A stretch of 64,000 bases of DNA. It comes from Nocardioides malaquae (GTDB taxonomy: Bacteria; Actinomycetota; Actinomycetes; Propionibacteriales; Nocardioidaceae). Made by a program: the position numbers and the translations under genes. The DNA is taken from positions 331,499 to 395,498 of the forward strand of contig NZ_JADCSA010000001.1 in the NCBI RefSeq assembly GCF_015070385.1, given 5' to 3'. The notes under the pieces were generated by a model that worked only from the letters and a program-made list of their open reading frames with translations, searched no databases and was not told the origin of the DNA. Below are positions 1 to 9,484 of the stretch, one piece after another; position 1 is the stretch's first letter; each line of letters begins with the position of its first letter.

Positions 1-1012
1 CGGTGGGTGCGGTGAAGAGCGCCTTCACCTCGTACTCCTCGACGACGCGCCAGAAGGCGCCGGCGTCGGGCGTACCGACGGGCTTGCCCTCGTAGAGGAT
101 GGTGGTGGCTCCACTGATGAGCGGGGCGTAGACGATGTAGGAGTGGCCCACGACCCAGCCCACGTCGGAGGCGGCCCACCACACGTCACCCGGACCGCAG
201 TCGTAGACGTGGCGGAACGACCACGCCATCGCCACGGCGTGGCCGCCGTTGTCACGGACGATGCCCTTCGGCCTGCCGGTCGTGCCGGAGGTGTAGAGGA
301 CGTAGAGCGGATCGGTGGCGGCGACCTCGACGCAGCCGGCGGGCTGGGTGCGTCCGGCGCGCATCGCGACCTCCCAGTCGAGGTCTCGGCCGTCCTGGAG
401 GTCGGCGGTGACCTCGGGACGCTGCTTGACGATGACGGCCTCGGGCGCGTGGGTGGCGAGCTCCAGGGCGCGGTCCAGGAGCGGCTTGTAGGCGATGGTC
501 CGGCTGGGCTCAATGCCGCAGCTGGCGCTCACCACGACCTTGGGGGTCGCGTCGTCGATGCGCACGGCGAGCTCGTGGGCGGCGAACCCGCCGAAGACCA
601 CCGAGTGCACGGCGCCCAACCGTGCGCAGGCCAGCATCGCCACCACGGCCTCGGGGATCATCGGCATGTAGATGACCACCCGGTCGCCCTTCTCGACACC
701 CAGCTGCTGCAGGGCGCCGGCGAAGGCCGCCACGTCGGCGAGCAGCTCGGCGTAGGTGATGCGGCGCTTCGTGCCGGTGACCGGCGAGTCGTGGATCAGG
801 GCCACCCTGTCCGCCGCGCCGTTGACCACGTGACGGTCGAGGGCGTTGTAGCAGGTGTTGAGGGTCGCGTCGGGAAACCAGCGGTGGTGCGGAGCCCGGC
901 TGCTGTCCAGCACCTGCCGGGGCTTGCGGATCCAGTCCACGAGGGAGGCCTGGTCGCCCCAGAACTCCTCGGGGGAGGTGATCGACTTCTCGTACGCCGC
1001 GCGGTAGTCCAT
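1..1012 (-). CDS. prpE: Propionyl-CoA synthetase (acyl-CoA synthetase, 3' end outside window)
   Basis: About 337 N-terminal residues are present; the gene runs off the left edge. The protein activates a short-chain acid (probably propionate, possibly acetate) to its CoA thioester through an acyl-AMP. It begins MDYRAAYEKSITSPEEFW, the N-terminal cap of the Acs/PrpE group, and carries the AMP-binding P-loop YTSGTTGRPKG near residue 245, followed by WWAASDVGWVVGHSY. The length and the 'DYRAAYEKS' start favour PrpE over Acs, but substrate choice cannot be settled without the C-terminal half. The ATG at 1012 is chosen; an in-frame GTG at 1099 would overlap the end of the M1 peptidase gene and add a non-family extension. 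Confidence 0.82.
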   Translation of the reverse strand, partial: MDYRAAYEKSITSPEEFWGDQASLVDWIRKPRQVLDSSRAPHHRWFPDATLNTCYNALDRHVVNGAADRVALIHDSPVTGTKRRITYAELLADVAAFAGALQQLGVEKGDRVVIYMPMIPEAVVAMLACARLGAVHSVVFGGFAAHELAVRIDDATPKVVVSASCGIEPSRTIAYKPLLDRALELATHAPEAVIVKQRPEVTADLQDGRDLDWEVAMRAGRTQPAGCVEVAATDPLYVLYTSGTTGRPKGIVRDNGGHAVAMAWSFRHVYDCGPGDVWWAASDVGWVVGHSYIVYAPLISGATTILYEGKPVGTPDAGAFWRVVEEYEVKALFTAPT

Positions 1013-1095
1013 GACGTCATCGTGCCGGGTGCTGCCGACGAGCGACAGCCCCCGTTCCACGACCGGCAGCCCGGTGCGACGAACGGCAGACCCGC

Positions 1096-2610
1096 TCACC
1101 CCTGCGGCAGCACCAGTCCGTTCTCCACGGTGCGTTCGGGCTTGGCGGGTGTGCGGAGCCAGGCATCGAAGAAGCCCTCGAGGTCCGCGCCACTGACCTC
1201 CTCGGCGAGCTCCTCGAACTGCGCCGACGACGCGTGGCCACCGCCGTGGCGGGCCGACCAGGTGCGCAGCAGTCGCCAGAAGGGCTCCTCGCCGATCCGT
1301 TGACGCAACGCCTGCATCGTCATCGCACCCCGCTCGTAGACCGGCCACGCGAAGAGGTGGTCAGCCCCGGGGTCACCGATCGTGCGGCGCCAGAACCTGT
1401 CCCCCGGTGGCCGGGTGGCGTACTCGTTGCGCAGCCACGTGGCGACCGAGCGCCCGCCGGAGGCCTCCACCCAGCGGTGCTCCATGAAGGTCGCCGCTCC
1501 TTCGTTGACCCAGATGTCGCGCCAGCGCGCCACCGAGACGTGGTTGCCGAACCACTGGTGGGCGAGCTCGTGCACCAGCAGCCAGGTGCTGCGAGGACCG
1601 AGTGGCCAGTAGACCGGGCGGGTCTGGTTCTCCAACGCGAAGCCGGCGGGCAGGGAGGTGACCACGCCGCCGGTCGTCTCGAAGGGATAGGGCCCCAGGT
1701 CTCGCTCGAGCCGGGCGACCACCGCGGCGCTGCGCCGCAGCATCCGCAGGGAGAGTCGACGCTCCCGCGGAGCGAGCCGGGAGGAGACGGCGTTGTGCCA
1801 GGGCAGGCCGTGGGAGCGTCCCGTCTCCACGTGGAAGCGCCCCGCGGCGAAGTAGGCGAGGTAGGGCACCATCGCGTCCCGGGCGCCCCAGCGCCACGTC
1901 ACCTGACCGCCGCGCGCACGGCGCTCCAGCAACCGGCCGTTGGACACGACCGTCATCCCTCGCGGCACCGTCACCGCGATCCGGAACCTGGCCCGGTCGC
2001 TGGGGTGGTCGTTGGCGGGGAACCACCACGGGGCCATGTGCGGCTGGTTCATGGTCACGACCTCGCCCTCGCTGGCCAGCCAGTTGCGCTCGCCGACGTA
2101 GGCGTGGCGCTCGGGGAACCCGGCGTACCGCACCGCCACCCGCACCGCCCTGCCCGCCCTCAACGGCCGACGTGGCGTCACCACGAGTTCGTGCCCGGCC
2201 CGTGAGCGGTGCGCCGCCTTCTGCCCGTCGACCCGCACGGAGCTCGCCGGCAGGAGCAGGTCGAGGTTGAAGCGGCGCAGGGCCACCTCGGGCACCAGGG
2301 TGAGCACGGTGTGCCCCACGAGACGGCGCCGGTCGAAGTCGTAGCGCACCCGCACGTCGTAGCGGCGTACGTCGTAGCCCCCGTTGCCGTCGAGCGGGAA
2401 GTAGCTGTCCCCCACCCCGGCGCTGCCCATGACCGGCGCACTGCCCATGACCGACGCCCGGGGCGTGACCGGCGCACTGGAGGCGTCCGACGACGCCCGG
2501 GCGGCAGCACCCGCGCCGAGCGCCGCTGACGAGACTGCCAGCGCGACGACCAGCAGGCCCGCCACGCGGTTCGGGGCCGGACGACGGCTCTGGGCGACCG
2601 GGATGTGCAT
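1096..2610 (-). CDS. Secreted M1-family zinc aminopeptidase
   Basis: A 504-residue gluzincin peptidase that probably removes N-terminal residues from peptides outside the membrane. Residues 1-40 form a signal peptide (basic start, hydrophobic stretch 17-38, Ala-rich end). The zinc site is complete: HELAH at 347-351 and the third ligand Glu370 in WVNEGAATF. The exopeptidase motif usually written GAMEN appears as GFALEN (323-328). The large C-terminal helical domain of eukaryotic and long bacterial M1 enzymes is missing, so this is the short single-catalytic-domain form common in actinobacteria. It ends 83 nt before the likely prpE start and is divergent from the LOG-family gene. Confidence 0.88.
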   Translation of the reverse strand: MHIPVAQSRRPAPNRVAGLLVVALAVSSAALGAGAAARASSDASSAPVTPRASVMGSAPVMGSAGVGDSYFPLDGNGGYDVRRYDVRVRYDFDRRRLVGHTVLTLVPEVALRRFNLDLLLPASSVRVDGQKAAHRSRAGHELVVTPRRPLRAGRAVRVAVRYAGFPERHAYVGERNWLASEGEVVTMNQPHMAPWWFPANDHPSDRARFRIAVTVPRGMTVVSNGRLLERRARGGQVTWRWGARDAMVPYLAYFAAGRFHVETGRSHGLPWHNAVSSRLAPRERRLSLRMLRRSAAVVARLERDLGPYPFETTGGVVTSLPAGFALENQTRPVYWPLGPRSTWLLVHELAHQWFGNHVSVARWRDIWVNEGAATFMEHRWVEASGGRSVATWLRNEYATRPPGDRFWRRTIGDPGADHLFAWPVYERGAMTMQALRQRIGEEPFWRLLRTWSARHGGGHASSAQFEELAEEVSGADLEGFFDAWLRTPAKPERTVENGLVLPQG

Positions 2611-2688
2611 GCCCCGACGCTACTCCCGTCACGCGGTCCTCGTGCGCCCTACGGCACCGTGCTGGCGCAGGGGGCTAGGTTCGACCGG

Positions 2689-3801
2689 GTGAGGCACACA
2701 CGAGGACGCACGGTCGACGTCGACTCCGTCGAGGAGTTCGATCGGCGACTGGCTCGAGGCACCTGCACCATGGCCGGCTGGCGCCTGCGCGGAGTCGACC
2801 TGACCGGACGCCGAGCCCAGCTGGAGACGGCCGACGTCACGGGCGCCCTCTTCCTCGGGTGCCGACTCGACCCGGGGCTGGAGGACCGGCTGCGGGCGCG
2901 GGGAGCCATCGTCTTCCCCACGCTGCCCGACGTCCCGGTGGAGGTCTACCGCAGCCGGCTCTACACCCCTCAGGAGCTCTACGACACCGCCGACTACCAG
3001 ACCTCGCTCGACGCCCGCGCCTACGCATGGGCCGGGGCGGGCGTGGACCCCGACCTGGCTGCAGCCCTCCACGACCACGCCGTCGACGTGGCCCTGACGG
3101 GCTGGATCGAGGGGCGCCACCTGGTGGGCGTGATGGGTGGTCACGCGCTGCGCCGCGGCCAGTCGGAGTACGCCTTCGCCGCACGGCTGGGGCGGGCGCT
3201 GGGGGTTGACCAGGTGGTGACGACCGGCGGAGGGCCGGGAGCGATGGAGGCGGCCAACCTCGGGGCCTACCTCTCGCGCGAGCCGCAGGAGGCACTCGAC
3301 GCCGCCCTGGGCGTGCTGGCGGCAGCGCCCTCCTTCGTGCCCGACGTCGGCGCCTGGGTCCGGGCCGCCTTCGAGGTGCTCGACGCCCACCCCCACGGGG
3401 CCGAGACCCTCGGCATCCCGACGTGGCACTACGGGCACGAGCCGCCGAACCCGTTCGCGACCCGGATCGCGAAGTACTTCCGCAACGCCACCCGCGAGGC
3501 GATCCTGCTCGAGGTCTGCGACCGCGGCATCGTCTTCCTGCCGGGCGCCGCCGGCACGCTGCAGGAGGTCTTCCAGGACGCGTGCGAGAACTACTACGCG
3601 GACGAGTCGGCGATCGCACCGATGGTGCTGGTGGGGCGGGAGCACTGGACCGACACCGTGCCGGCGTGGCCACTGTTGCGGACGTTGGCCCGCGGGCGCC
3701 CCATGGAGGACCACGTGCACCTGGTCGACACCGTGGAGGAGGCGGCCGAGGTCATCGGTGCTCGAGGCTCCCGCGACTCACGGGTGGCACCCGACGCCTG
3801 A
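2689..3801 (+). CDS. LOG-family (lysine decarboxylase-like) Rossmann protein with N-terminal extension
   Basis: 370 residues. The C-terminal two thirds are LOG-like: GVMGGHALRRG near 147-157, GGGPGAMEAAN at 180-190 and a FLPGAAGTLQE segment around 283-293. LOG enzymes cleave cytokinin-type nucleoside monophosphates or related 5'-nucleotides; the real substrate here is unknown. The family signature PGGxGTxxE reads PGAAGTLQE, so one Gly is Ala. The first 60 residues (LRGVDLTGRRAQLETADVTG) have a pentapeptide-like rhythm and are not part of the usual LOG core. GTG 2689 is preferred; an upstream ATG at 2605 would overlap the start of the divergent peptidase gene. Confidence 0.72.
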   Translation: MRHTRGRTVDVDSVEEFDRRLARGTCTMAGWRLRGVDLTGRRAQLETADVTGALFLGCRLDPGLEDRLRARGAIVFPTLPDVPVEVYRSRLYTPQELYDTADYQTSLDARAYAWAGAGVDPDLAAALHDHAVDVALTGWIEGRHLVGVMGGHALRRGQSEYAFAARLGRALGVDQVVTTGGGPGAMEAANLGAYLSREPQEALDAALGVLAAAPSFVPDVGAWVRAAFEVLDAHPHGAETLGIPTWHYGHEPPNPFATRIAKYFRNATREAILLEVCDRGIVFLPGAAGTLQEVFQDACENYYADESAIAPMVLVGREHWTDTVPAWPLLRTLARGRPMEDHVHLVDTVEEAAEVIGARGSRDSRVAPDA

Positions 3802-3802
3802 G

Positions 3803-3830
3803 GACGTACGCAGCACTGACGTACGCAGCA
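3803..3830. repeat. Two tandem 13-bp direct repeats between convergent genes
   Basis: GACGTACGCAGCA occurs at 3803-3815 and again at 3818-3830, a 15-bp period, in the 40-bp gap between the LOG-family gene and rlmN. The second copy runs into CGCAG-CAG-CTGCG (3825-3837), a short hairpin that could help end both transcripts. Confidence 0.7.
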
Positions 3831-3841
3831 GCTGCGGAGGG

Positions 3842-4966
3842 TCAGGGGGCAGCGGCGAGCTGCCCGCACGCGGCGTCGATCTCGTCGCCACGGGTGTCGC
3901 GCACGGTGGTGCTGATGCCCTTGGCCTCGAGCCGTCGGACGAACTCGTCGGTGTCCTCGTCGCGCGAGCGGGTGTACTTGGAGCCGGGCACCTCGTTGAG
4001 CGGAATCAGGTTCACGTGGGCCCAGGCCCAGTCGCCGTACGAGTTCAGCACGTCACCGAGCAGGTCGGCGCGCCACGCCTGGTCGTTGATGTCGCGCATC
4101 ATCGCGTACTCGATGGAGACCCGACGCTTGGTCGTACGCGCGTAGGTCCACGCAGCCTCGACGGTCTCGGCGACGGACCAGCGGGTGTTGACCGGCACCA
4201 GCTCGCTGCGCAGCTCGTCGTCGGGGGCGTGCAACGACAGCGCGAGCGTGCACGGGATGCCTTCCTCGGCCAGCTGCAGGATGCGCGGGACCAGCCCGAC
4301 CGTGGAGACTGTCACGTGACGGGCGCTCATGCCGAGTCCGGCAGGGGTGGGGTCGGTCAGCCGGCGCACGGCGCCGACGACGGCCTTGTAGTTGGCCAGC
4401 GGCTCGCCCATGCCCATGAAGACCACGTTGGAGACGCGGCCCGGACCGCCGGGGACCGAGCCGCTCGCCAACGTGCGGTTGGCGTCCACGACCTGCTCCA
4501 CGATCTCGGCGGTCGACATGTTGCGCTGCAGGCCACCCATGCCGGTGGCGCAGAACGAGCAGGCCATGCCGCACCCGGCCTGGCTGGAGACGCAGACCGT
4601 CGACCGCGTCCGGTAGCGCATCAGAACGGACTCGACGAGGGCGCCGTCGAACAGCTTCCAGAGCGTCTTGACCGTGGTGCCGCGGTCGGCGGTCTGGACC
4701 TTGATCGGGTCCATCAGCTTCGGCAGGAGCGCCGCGACGAGCTCGTCGCGCTGGGCCGCGGGCAGGTCCGTCATTTCCGCGGGGTCGTTGACCAGGCGGG
4801 TGAAGTAGTGGGTGGAGAGCTGCTTGGCGCGGAAGCCGGGCAGGCCCGCGTCGACGAGCAGCTGCTTGCGCCCGGCCTCGTCGAGGTCGGCCAGGTGCCG
4901 CGGCGGCTTCTTGCGGCCTCGGGGCTCGTCGAAGACGAGAGGGAGCAACGGAGGATTCTCGGACAT
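3842..4966 (-). CDS. rlmN: Dual-specificity 23S rRNA A2503 / tRNA A37 C2-methyltransferase (radical SAM)
   Basis: 374 residues. RlmN methylates C2 of A2503 in 23S rRNA and A37 in some tRNAs, which helps decoding accuracy. The [4Fe-4S] cluster motif CGMACSFC is at 132-139 (Cys132, 136, 139), followed by the SAM-binding GMGEPLANY segment. The C-terminal catalytic Cys is in DAACGQL. Four starts are in frame; ATG 4966 is chosen because GGGAGG lies 9 nt upstream of it, while the ATG at 4975 abuts that same Shine-Dalgarno sequence. It is last in the run frr-cdsA-small membrane protein-rlmN, the usual actinobacterial order. Confidence 0.95.
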   Translation of the reverse strand: MSENPPLLPLVFDEPRGRKKPPRHLADLDEAGRKQLLVDAGLPGFRAKQLSTHYFTRLVNDPAEMTDLPAAQRDELVAALLPKLMDPIKVQTADRGTTVKTLWKLFDGALVESVLMRYRTRSTVCVSSQAGCGMACSFCATGMGGLQRNMSTAEIVEQVVDANRTLASGSVPGGPGRVSNVVFMGMGEPLANYKAVVGAVRRLTDPTPAGLGMSARHVTVSTVGLVPRILQLAEEGIPCTLALSLHAPDDELRSELVPVNTRWSVAETVEAAWTYARTTKRRVSIEYAMMRDINDQAWRADLLGDVLNSYGDWAWAHVNLIPLNEVPGSKYTRSRDEDTDEFVRRLEAKGISTTVRDTRGDEIDAACGQLAAAP

Positions 4967-5006
4967 CGTCCCCATCCTCCCACCGCAACGGGCGAGGCGC
5001 GAAACC

Positions 5007-5354
5007 TCAGGCGTCCATCTCCACCATGAACCAGAGCACGAGGGAGGCCACACCCAGCACCACGAGGAGGGTCAGCACCATGCCGATGGCCATGTAGGTG
5101 CCGAAGCGCCGGGTGCGCGGTGCGACCAGGAGACCGAGCGGCACCAGCAGGGCCAGCGTCACCAGGGGGAACCAGCGCTCCGCCGTCTCGTACGTGAACA
5201 GGAGACGTAGCACGCCGGCGAACCCGCCCGGGACGGCAGTGACGAAGAGCATGCCGGTGAAGAAGCCGGTCAGGGCGGTGAAGGTGGGGTGGTCGCGGTG
5301 CCACCAGTCGGTCTCGCTGCGCTGCAGGTCGGCCCGGTCCGCCGTGTCGGTCAT
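5007..5354 (-). CDS. Small three-segment membrane protein, unknown function
   Basis: 115 residues with three hydrophobic segments at about 27-54, 61-79 and 86-110, and a short charged N-terminus ([17 protein letters not shown]). No catalytic or binding motif is visible. It sits between cdsA and rlmN on the same strand, 19 nt after cdsA, so it is probably co-transcribed with phospholipid synthesis. ATG 5354 is preferred over ATG 5363 because AGGATGG lies at good spacing before it. The long upstream reading frame in this phase is an antisense shadow of cdsA. Confidence 0.7.
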   Translation of the reverse strand: MTDTADRADLQRSETDWWHRDHPTFTALTGFFTGMLFVTAVPGGFAGVLRLLFTYETAERWFPLVTLALLVPLGLLVAPRTRRFGTYMAIGMVLTLLVVLGVASLVLWFMVEMDA

Positions 5355-5373
5355 GCCGACCATCCTAGGGGCG

Positions 5374-6249
5374 TCAGAACGCGAGGTAGTGCAGGAGCAG
5401 CCACACCGGCGCGATCGTGGCGAGGAGCGAGTCCAGACGATCCATGATGCCACCGTGACCGGGGATGACCTGGGACATGTCCTTGACGCCCAGGTCGCGC
5501 TTGATGACGGACTCCACGAGGTCACCCAGCGTCGCCATCACCACGACGATGAGACCCACGAGGACGCCCACCCACGCCTCGGCGTCGAGCAGCGTGGTGA
5601 CCAGGAACCACCCGGCGGCGACGCAGGCCAGGGCCGAGCCCGCGAAACCCTCCCAGGACTTCTTGGGCGAGATGACCGGAGCCATCGGGTGCTTGCCGAA
5701 GAGCACCCCGGCGATGTAACCGCCGGTGTCGGAGGCCACCGTCACCAGCACGAAGACGACGATCCCCTTCACGCCGTCGTCCCACCGTTCGAAGTCGACG
5801 GCCCCGCCCTCGGAGAGCATCAGGCCCACGAAGGAGGCGAGGAAGGGCAGGTAGACGAGCACGAAGACCGACGCGGTGGCGTTCTGCACGAAGCCCTCGA
5901 CCCCACGCCGCAACAGCCACAGCATCGTGACCAGGGCGGTGACGGCGGTGGCGGTGACCAGGGCGGCAGGACCGGAGAAGTAGGCGACCAGGATCATCAC
6001 CACCGCCCCGATCATCAGCGGCTGCTCCGGGACGTCGATCTCCTTGGCCCGGAGCGCGCGGCCGATCTCCCAGATGCCGATCACGATCGCGACCGCGACC
6101 ACCCCGATGAAGGCGGTCTTCCAGAAGTAGAGCGTGCCGGCGATCAGGGAGAGCAGCACCACGCCCGACGTGATCGCGGCCGGCAGGTCGCGACCTGCTC
6201 GTCCGTGGTCCTTCGTCGGCGCTGCGGCCTTCGGTGGAGGGTTCGTCAT
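5374..6249 (-). CDS. cdsA: Phosphatidate cytidylyltransferase (CDP-diglyceride synthase)
   Basis: 291-residue integral membrane enzyme that converts phosphatidic acid and CTP to CDP-diacylglycerol, the branch point for phosphatidylglycerol, cardiolipin and PI-type lipids. Six to eight hydrophobic segments are visible. The CdsA signature lies in the C-terminal third: SDTGGYIAGVLFGKHP, SPKKSWEG, then GDLVESVIKRDLGVKD and PGHGGIMDRLDS, including the Asp residues that bind metal. The cytosolic N-terminus is short and charged. It lies 25 nt downstream of frr, the standard frr-cdsA order. Confidence 0.95.
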   Translation of the reverse strand: MTNPPPKAAAPTKDHGRAGRDLPAAITSGVVLLSLIAGTLYFWKTAFIGVVAVAIVIGIWEIGRALRAKEIDVPEQPLMIGAVVMILVAYFSGPAALVTATAVTALVTMLWLLRRGVEGFVQNATASVFVLVYLPFLASFVGLMLSEGGAVDFERWDDGVKGIVVFVLVTVASDTGGYIAGVLFGKHPMAPVISPKKSWEGFAGSALACVAAGWFLVTTLLDAEAWVGVLVGLIVVVMATLGDLVESVIKRDLGVKDMSQVIPGHGGIMDRLDSLLATIAPVWLLLHYLAF

Positions 6250-6274
6250 CTCGGTGTGGCGCCGGGTCCGGGGA

Positions 6275-6832
6275 TCAGACCTCGAGCAGCTCGGCTTCCT
6301 TCTTCTTCAGCATCTCGTCGATGGCGTCGGTGTGGTCCTTGGTGAGCGCGTCCAGCCGCTTCTCGGCACCGGCCACGTCGTCCTTGCCGACCTCGCCGTC
6401 CTTCTCGAGCTTCTCCAGCGACTGCTTGGCCTGCCGACGCACGTTGCGCACCGAGACGCGGCCGTCCTCGGCCTTGCCCTTCGCCAGCTTGATGTACTCC
6501 TTGCGGCGCTCCTCGGTCAGCTCGGGGAAGACGCAGCGCAGCACCCGTCCGTCGCTGGAGGGGTTGACGCCCAGGTCGGAGTCGCGCACGGCGCGCTCCA
6601 CGGCGTCGACCGCGCTCTGGTCGAAGGGCTGGATCAGGATGGTCCGCGCGTCCTGCGAGGTGAAGGTCGCCAGCTGCTGGAGCGGGGTGGGGGTGCCGTA
6701 GTACTCGACCACGATCTTGTTGAACACCGTGGGGCTGATGCGACCGGCGCGGATGGTGGTGAAGTCCTCACGCGTGGACTCCACCGACTTGTCCATCTTG
6801 GTCGTGGCTTCACGGAGGATGTCGTTGATCAC
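6275..6832 (-). CDS. frr: Ribosome recycling factor
   Basis: 185 residues, normal length for the family. RRF works with EF-G to split post-termination ribosomes. The sequence shows the tRNA-shaped protein's long helical domain I at both ends (MINDILREATTKMDKSVE and RKEYIKLAKGKAEDGRVSVRNVRR) with the small domain II between them. It starts at GTG 6832 and is 69 nt downstream of pyrH, between pyrH and cdsA as in most actinobacteria. Confidence 0.97.
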   Translation of the reverse strand: MINDILREATTKMDKSVESTREDFTTIRAGRISPTVFNKIVVEYYGTPTPLQQLATFTSQDARTILIQPFDQSAVDAVERAVRDSDLGVNPSSDGRVLRCVFPELTEERRKEYIKLAKGKAEDGRVSVRNVRRQAKQSLEKLEKDGEVGKDDVAGAEKRLDALTKDHTDAIDEMLKKKEAELLEV

Positions 6833-6901
6833 GGGCGCCTTCTCTCGTCTCGGTGTACGGCTGGGGTACGTGCCTGGTAGCTGGGGAGGTAGCTGGGGCG
6901 G

Positions 6902-7618
6902 TCAGCCCTGCGAGCTGACCAACGTTCCGATCTTCTCACCCTGCACGATGCGCAGGATGGCGCCCTCGTCCTCCATGCCGAAGACGATCAGCGGCATGTC
7001 GTTCTCCATGCAGAGCGCGAAGGCAGTCGCGTCGGCCACCTTGAGGCCCTTCTGGAGCGCGTCCTGGAACGAGAGGGTGTCCAGCTTGGTGGCGTGCGGG
7101 TCGACCCGGGGGTCGGCGGTGTAGACCCCGTCGACGCCCTGCTTGGCCATGAGCACGACCTGCGACCGGGTCTCCAGCGCGCGCTGGGCGGCGACCGTGT
7201 CGGTCGAGAAGAACGGCATGCCGGCGCCGGCGCCAAAGATGACCACGCGCCCCTTCTCCAGGTGGCGGATGGCCTTGCGCGGGATGTAGGGCTCGGCGAC
7301 CTGGCCCATCGTGATGGCGGTCTGCACGCGGGTCTCGATGCCCTCCTTCTCCAGGAAGTCCTGGAGGGCCAGGCAGTTCATGACCGTGCCGAGCATGCCC
7401 ATGTAGTCGGCGCGGGCCCGGTCCATGCCGCGTTGCTGCATCTCCGCGCCCCGGAAGAAGTTGCCACCGCCGACGACGATGCTCACGCCCACCCCGGCGC
7501 GCACGACCTCGGCGATCTGGCGCGCGACCTTCGAGACGACGTCGGGATCGACACCGACGCTTCCGCCTCCGAAGACCTCACCGGAGAGCTTGAGCAGGAC
7601 GCGGTTGTAGGCGGTCAC
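6902..7618 (-). CDS. pyrH: UMP kinase
   Basis: 238 residues. PyrH phosphorylates UMP to UDP in pyrimidine nucleotide synthesis. The amino-acid-kinase fold is clear: LLKLSGE at the N-terminus, [21 protein letters not shown], and TDTVAAQRA near the nucleotide site. Two GTG starts compete. GTG 7618 ([14 protein letters not shown]) has AAAGGA 6 nt upstream; GTG 7636 adds six residues (MSKGSD) but has no Shine-Dalgarno sequence, so 7618 is chosen. It is separated from tsf by a strong hairpin and so may have its own promoter. Confidence 0.95.
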   Translation of the reverse strand: MTAYNRVLLKLSGEVFGGGSVGVDPDVVSKVARQIAEVVRAGVGVSIVVGGGNFFRGAEMQQRGMDRARADYMGMLGTVMNCLALQDFLEKEGIETRVQTAITMGQVAEPYIPRKAIRHLEKGRVVIFGAGAGMPFFSTDTVAAQRALETRSQVVLMAKQGVDGVYTADPRVDPHATKLDTLSFQDALQKGLKVADATAFALCMENDMPLIVFGMEDEGAILRIVQGEKIGTLVSSQG

Positions 7619-7669
7619 GTCAGATCCTTTCGACACGGGGCGGAGCGGGACGGTGGTGCGGGTGCCAGA

Positions 7670-7711
7670 AGGCCGGCCCGATGGTCATCGCGTGATCCAT
7701 CGAACCGGCCT
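7670..7711 (-). terminator. Long interrupted hairpin after tsf
   Basis: AGGCCGG (7670-7676) pairs with CCGGCCT (7705-7711). An inner CGATGG (7679-7684) pairs with CCATCG (7697-7702), and TCA pairs with TGA around a 5-nt loop. The two stems are separated by a symmetric cc/aa internal loop. It lies 37 nt after the tsf stop and 52 nt before pyrH. There is no U-run, as is common in actinobacterial terminators. Confidence 0.65.
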
Positions 7712-7747
7712 CCTGGGTGGTGGTGCTTGGTGTGAACCCTGTCAGGC

Positions 7748-8560
7748 TCAGGCGCCGACCTCGAAGCGCACGAAGCGCTTGACGGTCGTGCCGGACGCGT
7801 CGAGGACCTGCTTGACGGTCTTCTTCGACTCGGTGATCGACTCCTGCTCGAGCAGGACGATCTCCTTGAAGAAGGCGCCCAGGCGACCCTCGACGATCTT
7901 GGCGACGGCGGCCTCGGGCTTGCCCTCCTCCAGCGTCTTGGCGGTCAGGACCTCCTTCTCGCGGGCGACGACGTCCTCGTCGACCTCCTCGCGGGTGAGG
8001 AACTGCGCCTTCATCGCGGCGACCTGCATGGCGGCGGCACGAGCGGCCGCCTCGTCACCCTCGTACTCGACGAGCACGCCGACGGCGGCGGGCAGGTCGG
8101 CAGCACGCTTGTGCATGTAGGCCACGGTGGTGCCGTCGAAGTAGGCCACACGGCCGAGCTCGATCTTCTCACCGATGGTGACGGCCAGGCCCTCGACGAC
8201 CTCGCCGACGGTCTTGCCGTCGAGCTCGACGGCCTTGAGCGCCTCGGCGTCGACGGCCTTGTGGGCGTCGGCGGCCGCGGCGATCTTCTCCGCGGTGGCG
8301 ATGAAGTCGGCGTTCTTGGCGACGAAGTCGGTCTCCGACTTGAGCTCGACGAGCGCCCCGCCGGCGGTGACGACCAGGCCGGAGGAGGCCTCGCGCTCGG
8401 CGGCACGGGCAGCAGCCTTGGCGGTGCCCTTGACGCGGAGCAGGTCGACGGCGGCGTCGAAGTCACCGTCGGTCTCGGTGAGCGCCTTCTTGCAGTCCAT
8501 CATGCCGGCGCTGGTGAGCTCACGGAGCTTCTTGACGTCGGCAGCGGTGAAGTTGGACAT
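7748..8560 (-). CDS. tsf: Elongation factor Ts
   Basis: 270 residues. EF-Ts exchanges GDP for GTP on EF-Tu. The N-terminal UBA-like module ([20 protein letters not shown]) and the hallmark MDCKKAL and TDFVAKN motifs are present, followed by the dimerisation core. It lies 42 nt downstream of rpsB, and the pair is ended by a hairpin before pyrH. ATG start; length and domain order are typical. Confidence 0.97.
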   Translation of the reverse strand: MSNFTAADVKKLRELTSAGMMDCKKALTETDGDFDAAVDLLRVKGTAKAAARAAEREASSGLVVTAGGALVELKSETDFVAKNADFIATAEKIAAAADAHKAVDAEALKAVELDGKTVGEVVEGLAVTIGEKIELGRVAYFDGTTVAYMHKRAADLPAAVGVLVEYEGDEAAARAAAMQVAAMKAQFLTREEVDEDVVAREKEVLTAKTLEEGKPEAAVAKIVEGRLGAFFKEIVLLEQESITESKKTVKQVLDASGTTVKRFVRFEVGA

Positions 8561-8602
8561 GAATCCTCTTCCTCGAAGTAGTCGGGTCGGCTGGGAGACG
8601 CG

Positions 8603-9484
8603 TCAGTTGGTCTCGGCAGCCTCGGCGGCGGGAGCCTCGGTCGCCTCAGCGGCGGGCGCCTCAGCAGCGGGAGCCTCGGTCGCCTCGGCGGCGGGAGTCT
8701 CGGCAGCGGGAGTCTCGGCGGCGTCGGTGCCCTCACCGGCGAGGATCTCGCGCTCCCACTCGGCCAACGGCTCGGCGGTGCCGCCGGACTTGGCGCCCGA
8801 ACGGGCCACGAGGCCCTCGGCCACGGCGTCGGCGACGACGCGGGTCAGCAGGCCCACGGCGCGGATGGCGTCGTCGTTGCCCGGGATCGGGAAGTCGACC
8901 GAGTCGGGGTCGCAGTTGGAGTCCAGGATGCCGATGATCGGGATGCGGAGCTTGCGCGCCTCCTCGACGGCGAGGTGCTCCTTGTTGGTGTCGACGATCC
9001 AGATGGCGGACGGGGTGCGCGTCATCTCGCGGATGCCGCCGAGCGACTTGTTGAGCTTGTCGCGCTCGCGGCGCATCTGCAGCAGCTCCTTCTTGGTGCG
9101 GCTGCTGGAGGACTCGTCGAAGTTGATCTCGTCGAGCTCCTTGAGACGGTTGATGCGCTGGTGCACCGTCTGGAAGTTGGTGAGCATGCCGCCGAGCCAA
9201 CGCTGGTTGACGTAGGGCATGCCGACGCGGGTCGCCTGCTCGGCGATGGCCTCCTGGGCCTGCTTCTTCGTGCCGACGAACATCACGGTGCCGCCCTTGG
9301 CGACCGTCTCCTTGATGAACGCGTACGAACGGTCGATGTAGCCCAACGACTGCTGCAGGTCGATGATGTAGATGCCGTTGCGCTCCGTGAGGATGAAGCG
9401 CTTCATCTTGGGGTTCCAGCGACGGGTCTGGTGCCCGAAGTGGACGCCGCTCTCGAGCAGCTGGCGCATGGTCACGACTGCCAT
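8603..9484 (-). CDS. rpsB: 30S ribosomal protein S2 with Ala/Glu/Pro-rich tail
   Basis: 293 residues. S2 joins the body of the 30S subunit late in assembly. The core is standard: [20 protein letters not shown] at the start, GTKKQAQE, and [17 protein letters not shown]. About the last 45 residues are a low-complexity tail of repeated [16 protein letters not shown] units, encoded by GC-rich repeats at about 8606-8735. AGGAGAACCCC precedes the ATG. It is the first gene of rpsB-tsf. Confidence 0.97.
   Translation of the reverse strand: MAVVTMRQLLESGVHFGHQTRRWNPKMKRFILTERNGIYIIDLQQSLGYIDRSYAFIKETVAKGGTVMFVGTKKQAQEAIAEQATRVGMPYVNQRWLGGMLTNFQTVHQRINRLKELDEINFDESSSSRTKKELLQMRRERDKLNKSLGGIREMTRTPSAIWIVDTNKEHLAVEEARKLRIPIIGILDSNCDPDSVDFPIPGNDDAIRAVGLLTRVVADAVAEGLVARSGAKSGGTAEPLAEWEREILAGEGTDAAETPAAETPAAEATEAPAAEAPAAEATEAPAAEAAETN

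Noticed and set aside
143-1303. 386-residue open frame on the plus strand
   Set aside because: Antisense to prpE and the M1 peptidase; Gly/Ala/Arg/His-rich composition typical of reverse frames in high-GC DNA.
8606-8735. Repeat array that could be mistaken for a CRISPR or VNTR
   Set aside because: It is in-frame coding sequence of the S2 tail, with no spacer structure or cas genes.
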